A stretch of 64,000 bases of DNA from Arboricoccus pini (GTDB lineage Bacteria; Pseudomonadota; Alphaproteobacteria; Geminicoccales; Geminicoccaceae), in NCBI RefSeq assembly GCF_900187945.1, contig NZ_FYEH01000007.1:62001-126000 (forward strand), read 5' to 3'. The translations under genes were made by a program, and so were the position numbers. The notes beneath the pieces are model-generated. The model made no database searches. It was not told where the DNA came from and was given only the letters and a program-made list of their open reading frames with translations. Numbering within the stretch: the first letter of the stretch is position 1; every line of letters begins with the position of its first letter. This document shows, piece after piece, positions 18,448 to 28,200 of the stretch.

Positions 18448-18762
18448 ATGCAACAAGTGGACGCGAACCGCGCGATGCAGGCCCGTATTTATCAGCCCGC
18501 CAAAACTGCTGTGCAATCCGGCCGTTTCCGGACCAAGAGCTGGATTGTTGAATTCGAGCCTCGCTCGCGCCAGGAGGCCGATCACCTGATCGGCTGGATC
18601 GGCAATGGCGAGACCGAGCGGCAATTGACGCTGCGCTTCGCAAGCCAGGAGCAGGCGATCGCCTACTGCGAGAAGAACGGCATCGACTATACTTTGTCGC
18701 TGCCGCATGCCCGCATCGTTCGCCCGAAGGCCTATGCCGACAATTTCATCCGCCGCACCTGA
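18448..18762 (+). CDS. Complex I accessory subunit, NDUFS4 (18 kDa) type
   Basis: 104-residue protein of the ETC complex I NDUFS4-like family, a peripheral-arm accessory subunit of NADH:quinone oxidoreductase found in mitochondria and alphaproteobacteria. The conserved blocks are ARIYQPAKTAVQSG, KSWIVEFEPRSRQEADHLIGWIG, LRFASQEQAIAYCEKNGIDYTL and PKAYADNF. The ATG at 18448 lacks a clear SD sequence. An ATG at 18475 (MQARIYQ) begins right at the conserved core and may be the true start. The gene stands apart from any nuo operon, which is usual for this subunit, and is followed by tRNA-Arg. Confidence 0.93.
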   Translation: MQQVDANRAMQARIYQPAKTAVQSGRFRTKSWIVEFEPRSRQEADHLIGWIGNGETERQLTLRFASQEQAIAYCEKNGIDYTLSLPHARIVRPKAYADNFIRRT

Positions 18763-18823
18763 CGCGACCGGCGCGGCTAGAGCTGTTCGGCGGCTTTTGC
18801 TATAAACCCGCCGCCGGTCCTGC

Positions 18824-18900
18824 GCGCCCGTAGCTCAGCCGGATAGAGCATCTGCCTTCTAAGCAGAGGGTCACAGGTTCGAGTCCTGTCGGGCGCGCCA
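18824..18900 (+). tRNA. tRNA-Arg (anticodon TCT)
   Basis: 77-base cloverleaf with encoded CCA. The acceptor arms are GCGCCCG (18824-18830) and CGGGCGC (18890-18896), with discriminator G then CCA. The D arm is GCTC/GAGC. The anticodon stem TCTGC/GCAGA holds the loop CTTCTAA, giving anticodon TCT, which reads AGA/AGG. The T arm ACAGG-TTCGAGT-CCTGT is perfect. No good terminator follows, only a short run of T at 18902-18907. Confidence 0.98.
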
Positions 18901-19077
18901 TCTTTTTCGGTGGGCTGATTTTTGGTGTCGAACCGGTGTCTCGACGATCGTCGCGAGCGGGCTGACGGAAAGCCACGGTTCAAGGAGTAGCCGCGGCTAC
19001 CGGCAGAAGCAGCCGTGCAAGCAGATCGCCCGAGCCCGGGCTTGGCTGTTTCTCAGTTGCGAAGAGGTTCGAACGAG

Positions 19078-19509
19078 ATGAGCGGGGAGCACCTGATCGA
19101 ACGGTTGGTAGGTGCTTGGCAGCTCTCTCGCGTTATTTCCAATGGCGCCAGCTATCGCGGTCGCGCCGTCTGGAGGCCCGAGGCGGGGCATCTGCACTAT
19201 CGCGAGGACGGGACGATGCGGCTGGCCGATGGCCGCATTTTCTCGTGCTATCGCAGCTACCTCTTCCAGCTCGATGAATTGAGGCTAACGGTCTATTTCG
19301 ACGAGCAGCCGCCCAGGTTGTTCCATCGAATGGAATTGAAGGCCGGAGACGACGGCACGTTCAGAGCCGAAGGTCATCATGATTGCGGGCGGGATCGCTA
19401 TCTCACGACCTACGAGATCGGCAATTTCATCCGCATCGTTCATGACGTCAAAGGACCGTTCAAGGACTATCGCCTGATCGGCACCTATCAGCGTCAGACG
19501 GTAAGATGA
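19078..19509 (+). CDS. DUF6314 family protein
   Basis: 143 residues from the ATG at 19078; the frame extends to 19015, but the conserved part begins with the later ATG. The pattern LVGAWQLSRVI, GRAVWRPEAGHLHYREDGTMRL, SCYRSYLFQLDE, LRLTVYFDEQPPRLFHRMEL and HHDCGRDRYLTTYEI is that of DUF6314, a small beta-barrel-like family of unknown function with conserved aromatic, His and Cys residues. The gene is convergent with urtE and their 3' ends overlap by 16 bases. No function is assigned. Confidence 0.72.
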   Translation: MSGEHLIERLVGAWQLSRVISNGASYRGRAVWRPEAGHLHYREDGTMRLADGRIFSCYRSYLFQLDELRLTVYFDEQPPRLFHRMELKAGDDGTFRAEGHHDCGRDRYLTTYEIGNFIRIVHDVKGPFKDYRLIGTYQRQTVR

Positions 19510-20189
19510 GCTTTGATGGCGGCCTCGTCGATCTTGTCCGGCGCCCCGTCAAGCACGATCTGGCCGCGATCCATGACCAGGATGCGGTCGGCCAGTTCTC
19601 GCGCGAAATCGAGATATTGCTCGACTAGAAGCACGGCCATGCCGCGCTGATCACGCAGATATTTAAGGACGTTGCCGATATCCTTGATGATCGAGGGCTG
19701 GATGCCTTCGGTCGGCTCGTCCAGGACGATCAGCTTGGGATTGGTGACCATGGCCCGGCCGATGGCCAGTTGCTGTTGCTGGCCGCCCGACAGATCGCCG
19801 CCCCGTCGATTGAGCATTTTGCCCAGGACCGGAAAGAGCGCGAAGATCTCATCATCGATCCGCCGACGATTTCGTGGCAGGACGCCAAAGCCGGTCTCAA
19901 GGTTCTCCTTGACCGTCAGGAGCGGGAAGATTTCCCGACCCTGCGGCACAAAGGCAATGCCGCGCCGGGCGCGCTCGGCTGGCGCCATCGTCGTGATATC
20001 GTGACCGTCAAACGTGATGCGTCCACCGCTTGGTCGGTGCTGGCCGGTAATCGCCCTTAGCGTCGAGGTCTTGCCCACGCCGTTGCGGCCGAGGACGCAG
20101 GTGATCGCTCCCTCAGCGGCTGCCAGCGATACGCCCCAGAGGGCCTGGCTCTTACCATAGTGAAGATTGATGTGCTCGACGCGAAGCAT
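19494..20189 (-). CDS. urtE: Urea ABC transporter ATPase UrtE
   Basis: 231-residue ATPase of the LivF type, the second nucleotide-binding subunit of the urea importer. It has Walker A GRNGVGKT, an unusually complete signature LSGGQQQQLAIGRAM, Walker B LIVLDEPTEGIQP and the stretch VLLVEQYLDFA that distinguishes UrtE from LivF. It is the last gene of urtABCDE, 6 bases after urtD. Its 3' end overlaps the convergent DUF6314 gene. Confidence 0.95.
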   Translation of the reverse strand: MLRVEHINLHYGKSQALWGVSLAAAEGAITCVLGRNGVGKTSTLRAITGQHRPSGGRITFDGHDITTMAPAERARRGIAFVPQGREIFPLLTVKENLETGFGVLPRNRRRIDDEIFALFPVLGKMLNRRGGDLSGGQQQQLAIGRAMVTNPKLIVLDEPTEGIQPSIIKDIGNVLKYLRDQRGMAVLLVEQYLDFARELADRILVMDRGQIVLDGAPDKIDEAAIKAHLTV

Positions 20190-20195
20190 GATCGT

Positions 20196-20963
20196 CTACC
20201 TCCCCAGATAGACTTCGATGACGCGCTCGTTGCTCTGGACCTGATCGAGCGACCCTTCCGCCAGCACCGAGCCTTCATGGAGCACGGTGACCTTGACGTT
20301 GAGGGCGCGCACGAAGGTCATGTCGTGCTCGACGACCATGACTGAGCGCGTCTTGTTGATCTCCCGCAGGAGATCGGCCGTCGCCTCGGTCTCGAGATCC
20401 GTCATGCCGGCGACAGGCTCGTCGACGAGCAGCAACTCGGGCTCTTGAACCAGCAGCATGCCGATCTCCAGCCATTGCTTTTGACCATGGCTGAGATCGC
20501 CTGCCGGACGATCGCGAGCGGCTGTCAGCCGCACCGTTTCCAGGACGGCGTCGATCCGCTCGATCTGGCGGGGCTTGATCGAACGGAAGAGGGTGCTGAA
20601 AACGTCGCGTGGTCCGGCGATCGCCAGCACGAGATTGTCGAAGACCGTATGGTTCTCGAAGACGGTCGGCTTTTGAAATTTTCGGCCGATGCCGGCGCGT
20701 GCGATGGTCGCTTCGTCATGCCGAGTAAGATCGAGATTGCCCTTGAAGCGCGCCGTTCCCTTCTGGGGGCGGGTCTTGCCCGTGATCACGTCCATCATCG
20801 TTGTCTTGCCGGCGCCGTTGGGGCCGATGATGGCCCGCATCTCGCCGGGCTCGAGCAGCAGGGAAAGGGCATTCAGTGCCTTGAAACCGTCGAACGTCAC
20901 CGAAATGCCGTCCAGATAAAGGATAGGGTCACGGGCGGGGCGATCGACGGACACGGCGCTCAT
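20196..20963 (-). CDS. urtD: Urea ABC transporter ATPase UrtD
   Basis: 255-residue ATPase of the LivG type. Walker A is GPNGAGKT, the signature is DLSHGQKQWLEIGM (the SHGQKQWLEI variant is typical of UrtD) and Walker B is LLLVDEPVAGMTD. The ATG at 20963 overlaps the urtC stop by 4 bases. The open frame continues another 150 codons upstream inside urtC, but that part is an Arg-rich shadow. Expected to pair with UrtE beneath the UrtB/UrtC membrane subunits. Confidence 0.95.
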   Translation of the reverse strand: MSAVSVDRPARDPILYLDGISVTFDGFKALNALSLLLEPGEMRAIIGPNGAGKTTMMDVITGKTRPQKGTARFKGNLDLTRHDEATIARAGIGRKFQKPTVFENHTVFDNLVLAIAGPRDVFSTLFRSIKPRQIERIDAVLETVRLTAARDRPAGDLSHGQKQWLEIGMLLVQEPELLLVDEPVAGMTDLETEATADLLREINKTRSVMVVEHDMTFVRALNVKVTVLHEGSVLAEGSLDQVQSNERVIEVYLGR

Positions 20964-22069
20964 GAGCGGGCCTCCCCGGCTTCGGCGGCCGCGGACTTGC
21001 GGTTGAAGGCGTCGATGCCGCCCAGGCGAAGTAGGCCTGCTATGCCTTTGGGCAGGAAGAGGGTGACGAGCACGAACATGAGGCCGAGCGCGAAGAGCCA
21101 CCATTCCGGGAAGTTGTTCGTCAGCCAGGATTTCACGAAGTTGACGCCCACGGCACCGACAATGGCGCCCCAGAGCGTGCCGCGACCGCCCAGCGCTACC
21201 CAGATCACCGCCTCGATCGAGTTGCCCGTCCCGAACTCGGAAGGATTGATGATACCTACCTGAGGCACGTAGAGGGCCCCGGCGATGCCTGCCAGCATGG
21301 CCGAGATCGTCCAGACGAAGAGCTTGTAGTGCTCGACGCGATAGCCGCAAAAGCGCGCGCGCGATTCGGCATCGCGGATGGCGACGATGACGAGACCTGC
21401 CCTTGAGCGCGTAACAAAGACGCAAAGGAGATAGGCCAAGGCAAGCGTGATCGCCGTTACGGAAAAGAGTGCCGAGCGGGTCGCATCCGCCCCCGTATCG
21501 AACCCGAGGATCTCCTTAAAGTCGGTCAGGCCGTTATTGCCGCCCATGCCCATGTCATTGCGGAAAAACGCCAGCAGGAGGGCGAAGGTCATGGCCTGGC
21601 TGATGATCGAGAGATAGACGCCCGTCACGCGGCTCCGGAAGGCCAGCCAGCCAAAGACGAGGGCGAGTGCCCCGGGGACCAGGACGATCATGGGAAAGGC
21701 GAACCAGGCATGATCCATGCCCCACCAGTACCAGGGGAGCTCCTTCCAGTTCAAAAACACCATGAAGTCCGGCAGGATCGGGTCGCCATAGACGCCGCGC
21801 GACCCGATTTGCCGCATGAGGTACATGCCCATCGCATAGCCGCCGAGCGAGAAGAAGGCGGCGTGGCCGAGCGAGAGGATGCCGCAATAGCCCCAGACGA
21901 GGTCGAGGGCCAATGCCAACATGGCGTAACAGAGATATTTGCCGAAGAGACTGACGGCGTAGGTCGGCAGGGTGCCGGTCGATAGATGCAGGATCGGCAC
22001 AAGGATGGCGATAGCGATGAGGACGGCCGGCACCACGACCGATGCGAAGGGCATGCGGCTGCTGATCAT
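20960..22069 (-). CDS. urtC: Urea ABC transporter permease UrtC
   Basis: 369-residue membrane protein of the LivM family with about ten helices. Family blocks are YAMLALALDLVWGYCGILSLGHAAFFSLGGYAMGMYLMRQIG, VTGVYLSIISQAMTFALLLAFFRNDMGMGGNNGLTDF and WVALGGRGTLWGAIVGAVGVN (each only sampled here). The DMGMGGNNGLTDFK stretch is characteristic of UrtC rather than LivM. It overlaps urtB and urtD by 4 bases on either side, a fully coupled operon. Confidence 0.95.
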   Translation of the reverse strand: MISSRMPFASVVVPAVLIAIAILVPILHLSTGTLPTYAVSLFGKYLCYAMLALALDLVWGYCGILSLGHAAFFSLGGYAMGMYLMRQIGSRGVYGDPILPDFMVFLNWKELPWYWWGMDHAWFAFPMIVLVPGALALVFGWLAFRSRVTGVYLSIISQAMTFALLLAFFRNDMGMGGNNGLTDFKEILGFDTGADATRSALFSVTAITLALAYLLCVFVTRSRAGLVIVAIRDAESRARFCGYRVEHYKLFVWTISAMLAGIAGALYVPQVGIINPSEFGTGNSIEAVIWVALGGRGTLWGAIVGAVGVNFVKSWLTNNFPEWWLFALGLMFVLVTLFLPKGIAGLLRLGGIDAFNRKSAAAEAGEARS

Positions 22070-23661
22070 GCCTCGATGGCCCGGCCCTTGAGCGCGAAGA
22101 GGCCGCGGGGGCGTTTTTGAATGAAGAGGATGACGAGAACGAGAAGGATGATCTTGCCGAGCACAGCGCCTGTGAACGGTTCGAGCAGCTTGTTGGCGAT
22201 GCCGATCGCCATGGCGCCGGTCAGCGTACCCCAGAGATTGCCAACCCCGCCGAAGACGACGACGAGAAAGCTGTCGATGATGTAGCCCTGCCCGAGATTG
22301 GGGCTCACATTGTCGATCTGGGAGAGTGCCACGCCGGCGATGCCGGCAATGCCCGAGCCGAGCCCGAACGTCAGCGCATCGACGAGCCCGGTACGGATGC
22401 CCATGGAGGCGGCCATGCGTCGATTCTGGGTCACGGCCCGCATCTCGAGGCCGAAGCGCGAATAGCGGATGAAGGCCAGGAGACCCAGGAAGACGGCCAG
22501 GCAGAAGATGATGATGACGAGCCGGCCGCTCGTCAGGGTCAGGCCGTCGAGGATGTCGAAGGAGCCGCTCATCCAGCTGGGCGAGGTGACCTCGCGATTG
22601 GTCGGACCGAAGATCGAGCGGACTGCCTGCTGCAGGATGAGCGAGATGCCGAATGTGGCAAGCAAGGTTTCAAGCGGTCGCCCGTAGAGGAACCGGATTA
22701 CCGTGCGCTCCAGGATGACGCCGGCAAGCCCGCCCACGACGAAAGCGGCCGGCACGGCGGCAATAAGCGACCAATTGGCTGCATCGGGAAGATAGGTCAC
22801 GAACAGCGTCTGGACGACATAGGTCGTGTAGGCGCCAAGCATGACCATCTCGCCATGCGCCATGTTGATCACCCCCATGACGCCGAAGGTGATGGCAAGG
22901 CCGATGGCGGCCAGGAGCAGGACCGAACCCAAGCTTATTCCGTAGATCGCATCTTGAACGCGAGCCAGCATCGACTGACGCATTTCGATCGAGGAGACGC
23001 TGGCCGCTGCCGCCTCGCGTATCGACGCGGAGGTGTCGTTCGCAAGGTTGCGCAGCATGGCCAGCGCGTCCGGATCACCGCGCCTGCCGATCGTCTCGAC
23101 CGCCTGGAGACGCTGCGCTTCGTCTCCCTGGCCGTTCGCGAGGAAAATGGCGGCGCGCGCGGTCTCCATCACGGCTTTGACGTCGGGATCTCGTTCCTTG
23201 GCGAGGGCTGCTTCGAGCGCAGGCAGGGCCTCGCCATCGCGTGCCTTGAAGACTGCATCGGCGGCTTGTCGCCTGATCGCAGCGTTGGGGCTGCTCAGAT
23301 TGAGCGTCCCCAACGCTGCCTCGGCTGCCCGGCGAATGCGGTTGTTAACGCGCACCGCCTTGGCGCCGGCCGCTGCATCCCCCGCTGGCTGCAGCGTGGC
23401 GGCATCGAGCAGGCTGTCGTCGGCCTGCCGGATGAAAAAGCTGGGAGGATCGCCGGCAACAACCATCAGCCTGTTGTCCTGAAGGGCCGCAAGCACCGCC
23501 CCGGCACGCTGATCGCCACTGCCCGCCAAAATAACCACGCCCCGCTCCACGTCGTCGAACTTCCCGCCCAGCAGGTGGAGACCGTCATCGAAGCCGTCGG
23601 CCCGGGTCTCTGCTGAGAGTCCGAAGCAGAGAAGGAAGGCTAGGAGGAGGATGCGCAGCAT
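22066..23661 (-). CDS. urtB: Urea ABC transporter permease UrtB
   Basis: 531-residue LivH-type permease with the long periplasmic N-terminal domain seen in UrtB. A signal peptide (residues 1-21, LLLAFLLCFGLSAETRA) precedes about 200 residues of alpha-helical repeats resembling HEAT repeats (RRQAADAVFKARDGEALPAL, RRGDPDALAMLRNLANDTSA). Membrane helices then start at about 240 (LGSVLLLAAIGLAITFGVMG, INMAHGEMVMLGAYTTYVVQ). GSGIAGIAGVALSQIDNVSPNLGQ is the conserved permease block. It starts 24 bases after urtA. Confidence 0.95.
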   Translation of the reverse strand: MLRILLLAFLLCFGLSAETRADGFDDGLHLLGGKFDDVERGVVILAGSGDQRAGAVLAALQDNRLMVVAGDPPSFFIRQADDSLLDAATLQPAGDAAAGAKAVRVNNRIRRAAEAALGTLNLSSPNAAIRRQAADAVFKARDGEALPALEAALAKERDPDVKAVMETARAAIFLANGQGDEAQRLQAVETIGRRGDPDALAMLRNLANDTSASIREAAAASVSSIEMRQSMLARVQDAIYGISLGSVLLLAAIGLAITFGVMGVINMAHGEMVMLGAYTTYVVQTLFVTYLPDAANWSLIAAVPAAFVVGGLAGVILERTVIRFLYGRPLETLLATFGISLILQQAVRSIFGPTNREVTSPSWMSGSFDILDGLTLTSGRLVIIIFCLAVFLGLLAFIRYSRFGLEMRAVTQNRRMAASMGIRTGLVDALTFGLGSGIAGIAGVALSQIDNVSPNLGQGYIIDSFLVVVFGGVGNLWGTLTGAMAIGIANKLLEPFTGAVLGKIILLVLVILFIQKRPRGLFALKGRAIEA

Positions 23662-23685
23662 GGTTGCAACCTTATGCGGCGGTGT

Positions 23686-25011
23686 TTAAACGCCGCCGCA
23701 TTTGCCTGACTTGACGTTGAAGTTGCCGCAATTCATGGGCTTACGCCAATCGGCGATGAGGTCCTTGGAGCCTTCCAGATAGTCGGACCACTCGTCGCCG
23801 ACGACGAGGCCGGGGGTCTCCCAGACCGTGTTGATCTGGCCGTTACCCTGAATCTCGCCAATCAGGACGGGCTTGGTGATGTGATGATTGGGCATCATCG
23901 TCGCATAGCCGCCCGTCAGGTTCGGCACCGAGACGCCGATCATCGCATCAATGACGGCATCGTGGTCGATCGTGCCCGCCTTTTCGACAGCCTTAACCCA
24001 CATGTTGAAGCCGATATAATGGGCCTCCATGGGGTCATTGGTGACGCGCTTGTCGTTCTTGATGAACTTGTGCCACGCCTTGATGAAGGCCGCGTTCTCG
24101 GGCGTATCGACGCTCATGAAGTAATTCCAGGCCGCCAGATGGCCGACCAAAGGCTTCGTGTCGAGACCCGCCAATTCTTCCTCGCCGACCGAAAAGGCGA
24201 CGACCGGAATGTCGGTCGCCTTGACCCCCTGGTTGGCAAGCTCCTTGTAGAACGGTACGTTGGCATCGCCGTTGATCGTCGAGACTACGGCCGTCTTCTT
24301 GCCGGCGGAGCCGAATTTCTTGATCTCGGAGACGATCGTCTGCCAGTCGGACTGACCGAACGGCGTATAGTTGATCATGATGTCGTCAGCGCCGACACCC
24401 TTCAGCTTCAAATAAGCCTCGAGGATCTTGTTGGTCGTGCGCGGATAGACATAGTCCGTCCCCGCCAGCACCCAGCGCTCGACGCCTTCCTCGTTCATCA
24501 GATAATCAACCGCCGGCACCGCCTGTTGGTTCGGAGCCGCGCCCGTATAGAAGACGTTGCGTGAGCTTTCCTCGCCCTCGTACTGCACGGGATAGAAAAG
24601 AATGCCGTCGTCCTGCTCGAAGACCGGGAGCACCGACTTGCGGCTGACAGAGGTCCAGCAGCCGAAGACTGCAGCTACTTTTTGGGCTTCCAGGAGATCC
24701 TTGGCCTTCTCGGCGAAGAGCGGCCAGTTGGAGGCCGGATCGACGACGACAGCCTCAAGCTTTTTGCCGAGCAGGCCGCCTTTGGCGTTCTGCTGCTCGA
24801 TGAGCATCAGCATGACGTCCTTTAGCGTCGTCTCCGAAATCGCCATAGTGCCGGACAGCGAATGGAGGATGCCGACTTTGATCGTCGCATCGGCGGCCAA
24901 CGCCTGGCCTGCGCCCAGGCTGAGGGTTGGTAGGAGCGCTGCCGCGGCGGCGCCCTTTGCTGCGATGCCGGCAAAGGCACGGCGAGACAGGGTTCGAGGC
25001 GCTGACGTCAT
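23686..25011 (-). CDS. urtA: Urea ABC transporter substrate-binding protein UrtA
   Basis: Periplasmic urea receptor, 441 residues from the ATG at 25011 (an in-frame GTG at 25017 is closer to the GGGAG). It has a twin-arginine signal (LSRRAFAGIAAKG) and then a hydrophobic stretch ending at ALAAD, about residue 40. The mature start IKVGILHSLSGTMAISET and the later WTSVSRKSVLPVFE, FYPVQYEGEESSRNVFYTGAAPNQQ and AAWNYFMSVDTPEN are the UrtA fingerprint. First gene of urtABCDE. No urease genes lie in this window, though they often neighbour urt. Its promoter lies in the 200 bases shared with the divergent sensor gene. Confidence 0.95.
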   Translation of the reverse strand: MTSAPRTLSRRAFAGIAAKGAAAAALLPTLSLGAGQALAADATIKVGILHSLSGTMAISETTLKDVMLMLIEQQNAKGGLLGKKLEAVVVDPASNWPLFAEKAKDLLEAQKVAAVFGCWTSVSRKSVLPVFEQDDGILFYPVQYEGEESSRNVFYTGAAPNQQAVPAVDYLMNEEGVERWVLAGTDYVYPRTTNKILEAYLKLKGVGADDIMINYTPFGQSDWQTIVSEIKKFGSAGKKTAVVSTINGDANVPFYKELANQGVKATDIPVVAFSVGEEELAGLDTKPLVGHLAAWNYFMSVDTPENAAFIKAWHKFIKNDKRVTNDPMEAHYIGFNMWVKAVEKAGTIDHDAVIDAMIGVSVPNLTGGYATMMPNHHITKPVLIGEIQGNGQINTVWETPGLVVGDEWSDYLEGSKDLIADWRKPMNCGNFNVKSGKCGGV

Positions 25012-25092
25012 GATCACATTTCTCCCTTGGGACGCACCAAGACGGCGGTGCTCCGGCAGGCCCTGGATGCGGGTCCTGGGCAGTTCAGGGAA

Positions 25093-25108
25093 TACGTCGA
25101 ATGACGTA
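25093..25108. promoter_or_regulatory. 16-bp palindrome in the urtA / sensor-kinase divergent promoter
   Basis: TACGTC (25093-25098) and GACGTA (25103-25108) form a perfect inverted repeat around GAAT. It lies 82 bases upstream of urtA and 103 bases upstream of the TTG of the sensor kinase, a position suited to an operator for the LuxR-type regulator encoded in the same locus. Regulators of that class often bind short TAC-type inverted repeats. Assignment to that protein is inference. Confidence 0.45.
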
Positions 25109-25141
25109 GCGCCAGCTCTATGAGGAGAAGGGCTTGGCGCT
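25108..25141. promoter_or_regulatory. Second inverted repeat in the same divergent promoter
   Basis: AGCGCCA (25108-25114) and TGGCGCT (25135-25141) are perfect 7-base arms separated by 20 purine-rich bases, directly abutting the 16-bp palindrome. It could be a second operator, or a hairpin in the leader of either transcript. No canonical sigma-54 element (GG-N10-GC) was found on either strand of this region. Confidence 0.3.
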
Positions 25142-25210
25142 GGAGTGCGCCTAGGGCAACCGCTAATGATTGAAGCGGCTTGGTTTCGATCCGCTGCGAT
25201 GGAGTGATGC

Positions 25211-28200
25211 TTGGACGAGCAGGCGGCGGTGGGGCGGCAACGGATCGTTCGTGAACGGCGCGACTATAATCGCTGGGTCGCGAACCAGACGCTTGAGGAC
25301 TATGCGCTACGTTTTACGGCCAAAGCTGCTAGGCGATGGTCCGCCTGGCGGGTGGCCCACGCCGCCCTGGGGGTCGTCTCCTTCCTGGCACTCGAGGCGA
25401 TCGGCGGCGCCATCACGCTCACTTTCGGGGTCACCAACGCCGTGGCGGCCATTCTCGTCGTGGCTGCCCTCATCTTCGTCGCGTCCGTGCCGATCTGCTA
25501 CTATGCCGCCCGTGACGGAGTCGATGTCGACCTCCTGACCCGGGGCGCCGGCTTTGGTTATATAGGCTCGACCATCACGTCGCTGATCTATGCCTCTTTC
25601 ACCTTTATCTTCTTTAGCATCGAGGCCGTCATCGTCGCTGCCATGCTCGAGAGCTTTCTCGGCATTCCGCTCTGGCTTGGCTATATTCTCTGCGCGCTCG
25701 TCGTCATTCCCATCGTGGTCTACGGCTTCACGTTCATCAATCGGTTGCAGATCGCTACGCAGCCGCTCTGGTTCGTACTCAATCTCGTCCCGTTGGTCCT
25801 GATCCTTGGCGCGCATCCCGACTGGTTGCCGGATTGGCGCAGCTTCACCGGTTCGGCTGGCCCCAGAGGTGCGTCTTTTGATCTCCTCCTCTTCGGGGGC
25901 GCCGCATCGATCCTTTTCGCTCTGATCACCCAGACGGCCGAGCAGGTCGATGTGATTCGGTTTTTGCCCGATCGGCGCGGTCAGAAGCCATTTCGGTGGT
26001 GGACCGCCCTCCTGGCCGGCGGACCGGGCTGGATCGTCATCGACGTCTTGAAGCTCCTAGCCGGCTCCTTCCTCGCCTATGCGGCCTTGCGCTACGGCTT
26101 GCCGCCCGAGCAAGCAGTTCAGCCGCACGAGATGTATCTCGTGGCCTTCCGCACCTGGTTCAGCCCGGGCACCGCGGTCATGCTCGTCTTTCTTCTCGTC
26201 ACCGTTTCGCAACTCAAGATCAATGTCATCAACGCCTATGCGGGTTCGCTCGCCTGGTCGAATTTCTTTTCCCGCCTGACGCATGCGCATCCGGGCCGCG
26301 TCGTCTGGCTGGTGTTCAACATCATGATCGCGCTCCTCCTGATGGAATTGGGCATCCACAAGACGATCGCGAACACGCTGGTCATCTACTCCGATGTGTC
26401 GGCCGCCTGGATGGGGGCCTTGATCGCGGATCTCGTCGTCAACAAACCGTTGGGCTGGAGTCCGCGCCATATCGAGTTCAAGCGCGCTCATCTCTATGAC
26501 ATCAACCCGGTCGGCGTAGGCGCCATGATGCTGGCCGGCATTCTCTCGCTTGCCGCCTATGCGGGCTGGCTCGGAGTCGAAGCTGAGGCGTTTTCGACCT
26601 TTATCGCCTTTGCAGTTGCCTTCGCGACCGCGCCCATGCTGGCCAGGCTGACAGGGGGGCGCTTCTATCTGGCCCGCAAGCCGCGGGCGGCCTGGTCGCG
26701 ACTTGAGAGTTTGAAATGCTCGATCTGCGAGCACGACTTCGAGCCCGAGGACATGGCTTATTGTCCGGTCTATGCGGGTCCGATCTGTTCGCTCTGTTGC
26801 ACCTTGGACGCGCGGTGCCAGGATGGGTGCAAGCCGCATGCCCGCCTGGGCAACCAGATACTCGCCCCGTTACGGGCGCTCATGCCCGGCAACTGGCAAG
26901 GCATCGCTGGAGGGCTGCTTGCCCGTTTTCTCGGGGTCTTTCTCTTGTTTGCCGGGACTATCGGCCTCGTCCTCTTCGTCATTCACGCCCAGACAGTCAC
27001 ATCCGCCGTCGTTTCGGCCCGGAGCTTCGCCGCGGCCTTTGGTACCGTTTTCGTCATTTTGCTTATCGTTAGTGGCATCGCTGCCTGGCTGTTGGTGCTA
27101 GCGCAGGAAAGCCGGCGTGCCTCGCAGGCGGAGACGAAGCGGCAGACCGCTCTTCTCATGGCCGAGATCCGCGCTCACCGGCAAACCGATGCCGCCTTGC
27201 AGCAGGCTAAGGAGGCGGCCGAGGCTGCCAGTCTTGCCAAAAGCCGATATGTCGTCGGCATCAGCCACGAGTTGCGCAGCCCCTTGAATGCGATTTTGGG
27301 CTATGCCCAGCTTCTCGAGCACGACGCCGCTATTCCCGAGGGTCGACGCGAGGGAATCGCCATCATCAGGCGCAGTGGCGAGCATCTGACGGCGTTGATC
27401 GAAGGCCTTTTGGACATTTCCAAGATCGAAGCCGGCCGTATCGCTCTTTATCGCGACGAACTCCGGCTGCCACTCTTTCTCGACCAACTGGTGCAGATGC
27501 TGCGGGTGCAAGCCGATGCCAAGGGCATTGCCTTCCACTATGACCGCCCGAAGCTCCTGCCGGAGCTGGTTTATGCCGATGAGCAGCGTCTTCGGCAGGT
27601 GCTGATCAATCTGCTCTCCAATGCCATCAAGTTCACAACCGTGGGGCAGGTGACGTTCAGATTGCGCTGGCGTAACGAGATTGCGGAGTTCGAAGTCGAG
27701 GACACCGGGCCCGGTATCGCCGAGGCCGATAAAGAGCGCATTTTCGAGCCTTTTCAGCGTCTGCCGACCGCTAGCGGTGCGCCGGGAACAGGGCTTGGCC
27801 TCACGATCTCCAAGCTATTGACGGCGATCATGGGAGGCGAACTCACGCTGGTCAGCGAGCTTGGCAAAGGCAGCCGATTTCGCGTCCGGTTGATGCTGGC
27901 CAGGGTCGAGCACGGTGGCAGACCCGCCTCCCTGGCACGGCAGCGAGCTGCGGAAGGCAATCGCCGGGTCATCGGCCATACGGGCGAGAGACGCTCCATC
28001 ATGGTCGTCGACGACGACATGGTTCACCGCCGGCTGATCGCCGACATGTTGACCCCTTTAGGGCTGCTCGTGCTTGAGGCCTCGGATGGAGCATCGGGCC
28101 TAGCCCTGGCCAAGCAGTCGTCGCCCGATCTTTTTCTCGTCGATATCCGCATGCCCGGCCCTCTGAACGGCTGGGAGTTGGCCAGGCAGTTGCGTGCCGA

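Noticed and set aside
18777-18983. Minus-strand frame with RTRTCDPLLRRQMLYPAELRA-like residues
   Set aside because: It is the antisense of tRNA-Arg; this peptide is a well-known false annotation.
20964-21425. 150-codon N-terminal extension of urtD
   Set aside because: Lies inside urtC, Arg-rich, and the UrtD fold starts at the ATG at 20963 that overlaps the urtC stop.
22117-23616. 499-codon plus-strand frame over urtB
   Set aside because: Antisense shadow of urtB in GC-rich DNA; rich in His/Arg/Asp, with no domain, SD sequence or homologous look.
25018-25210. Sigma-54 promoter for urtA
   Set aside because: Nitrogen control made this likely, but no GG-N10-GC element was found on either strand; the closest match has a 9-base spacer.
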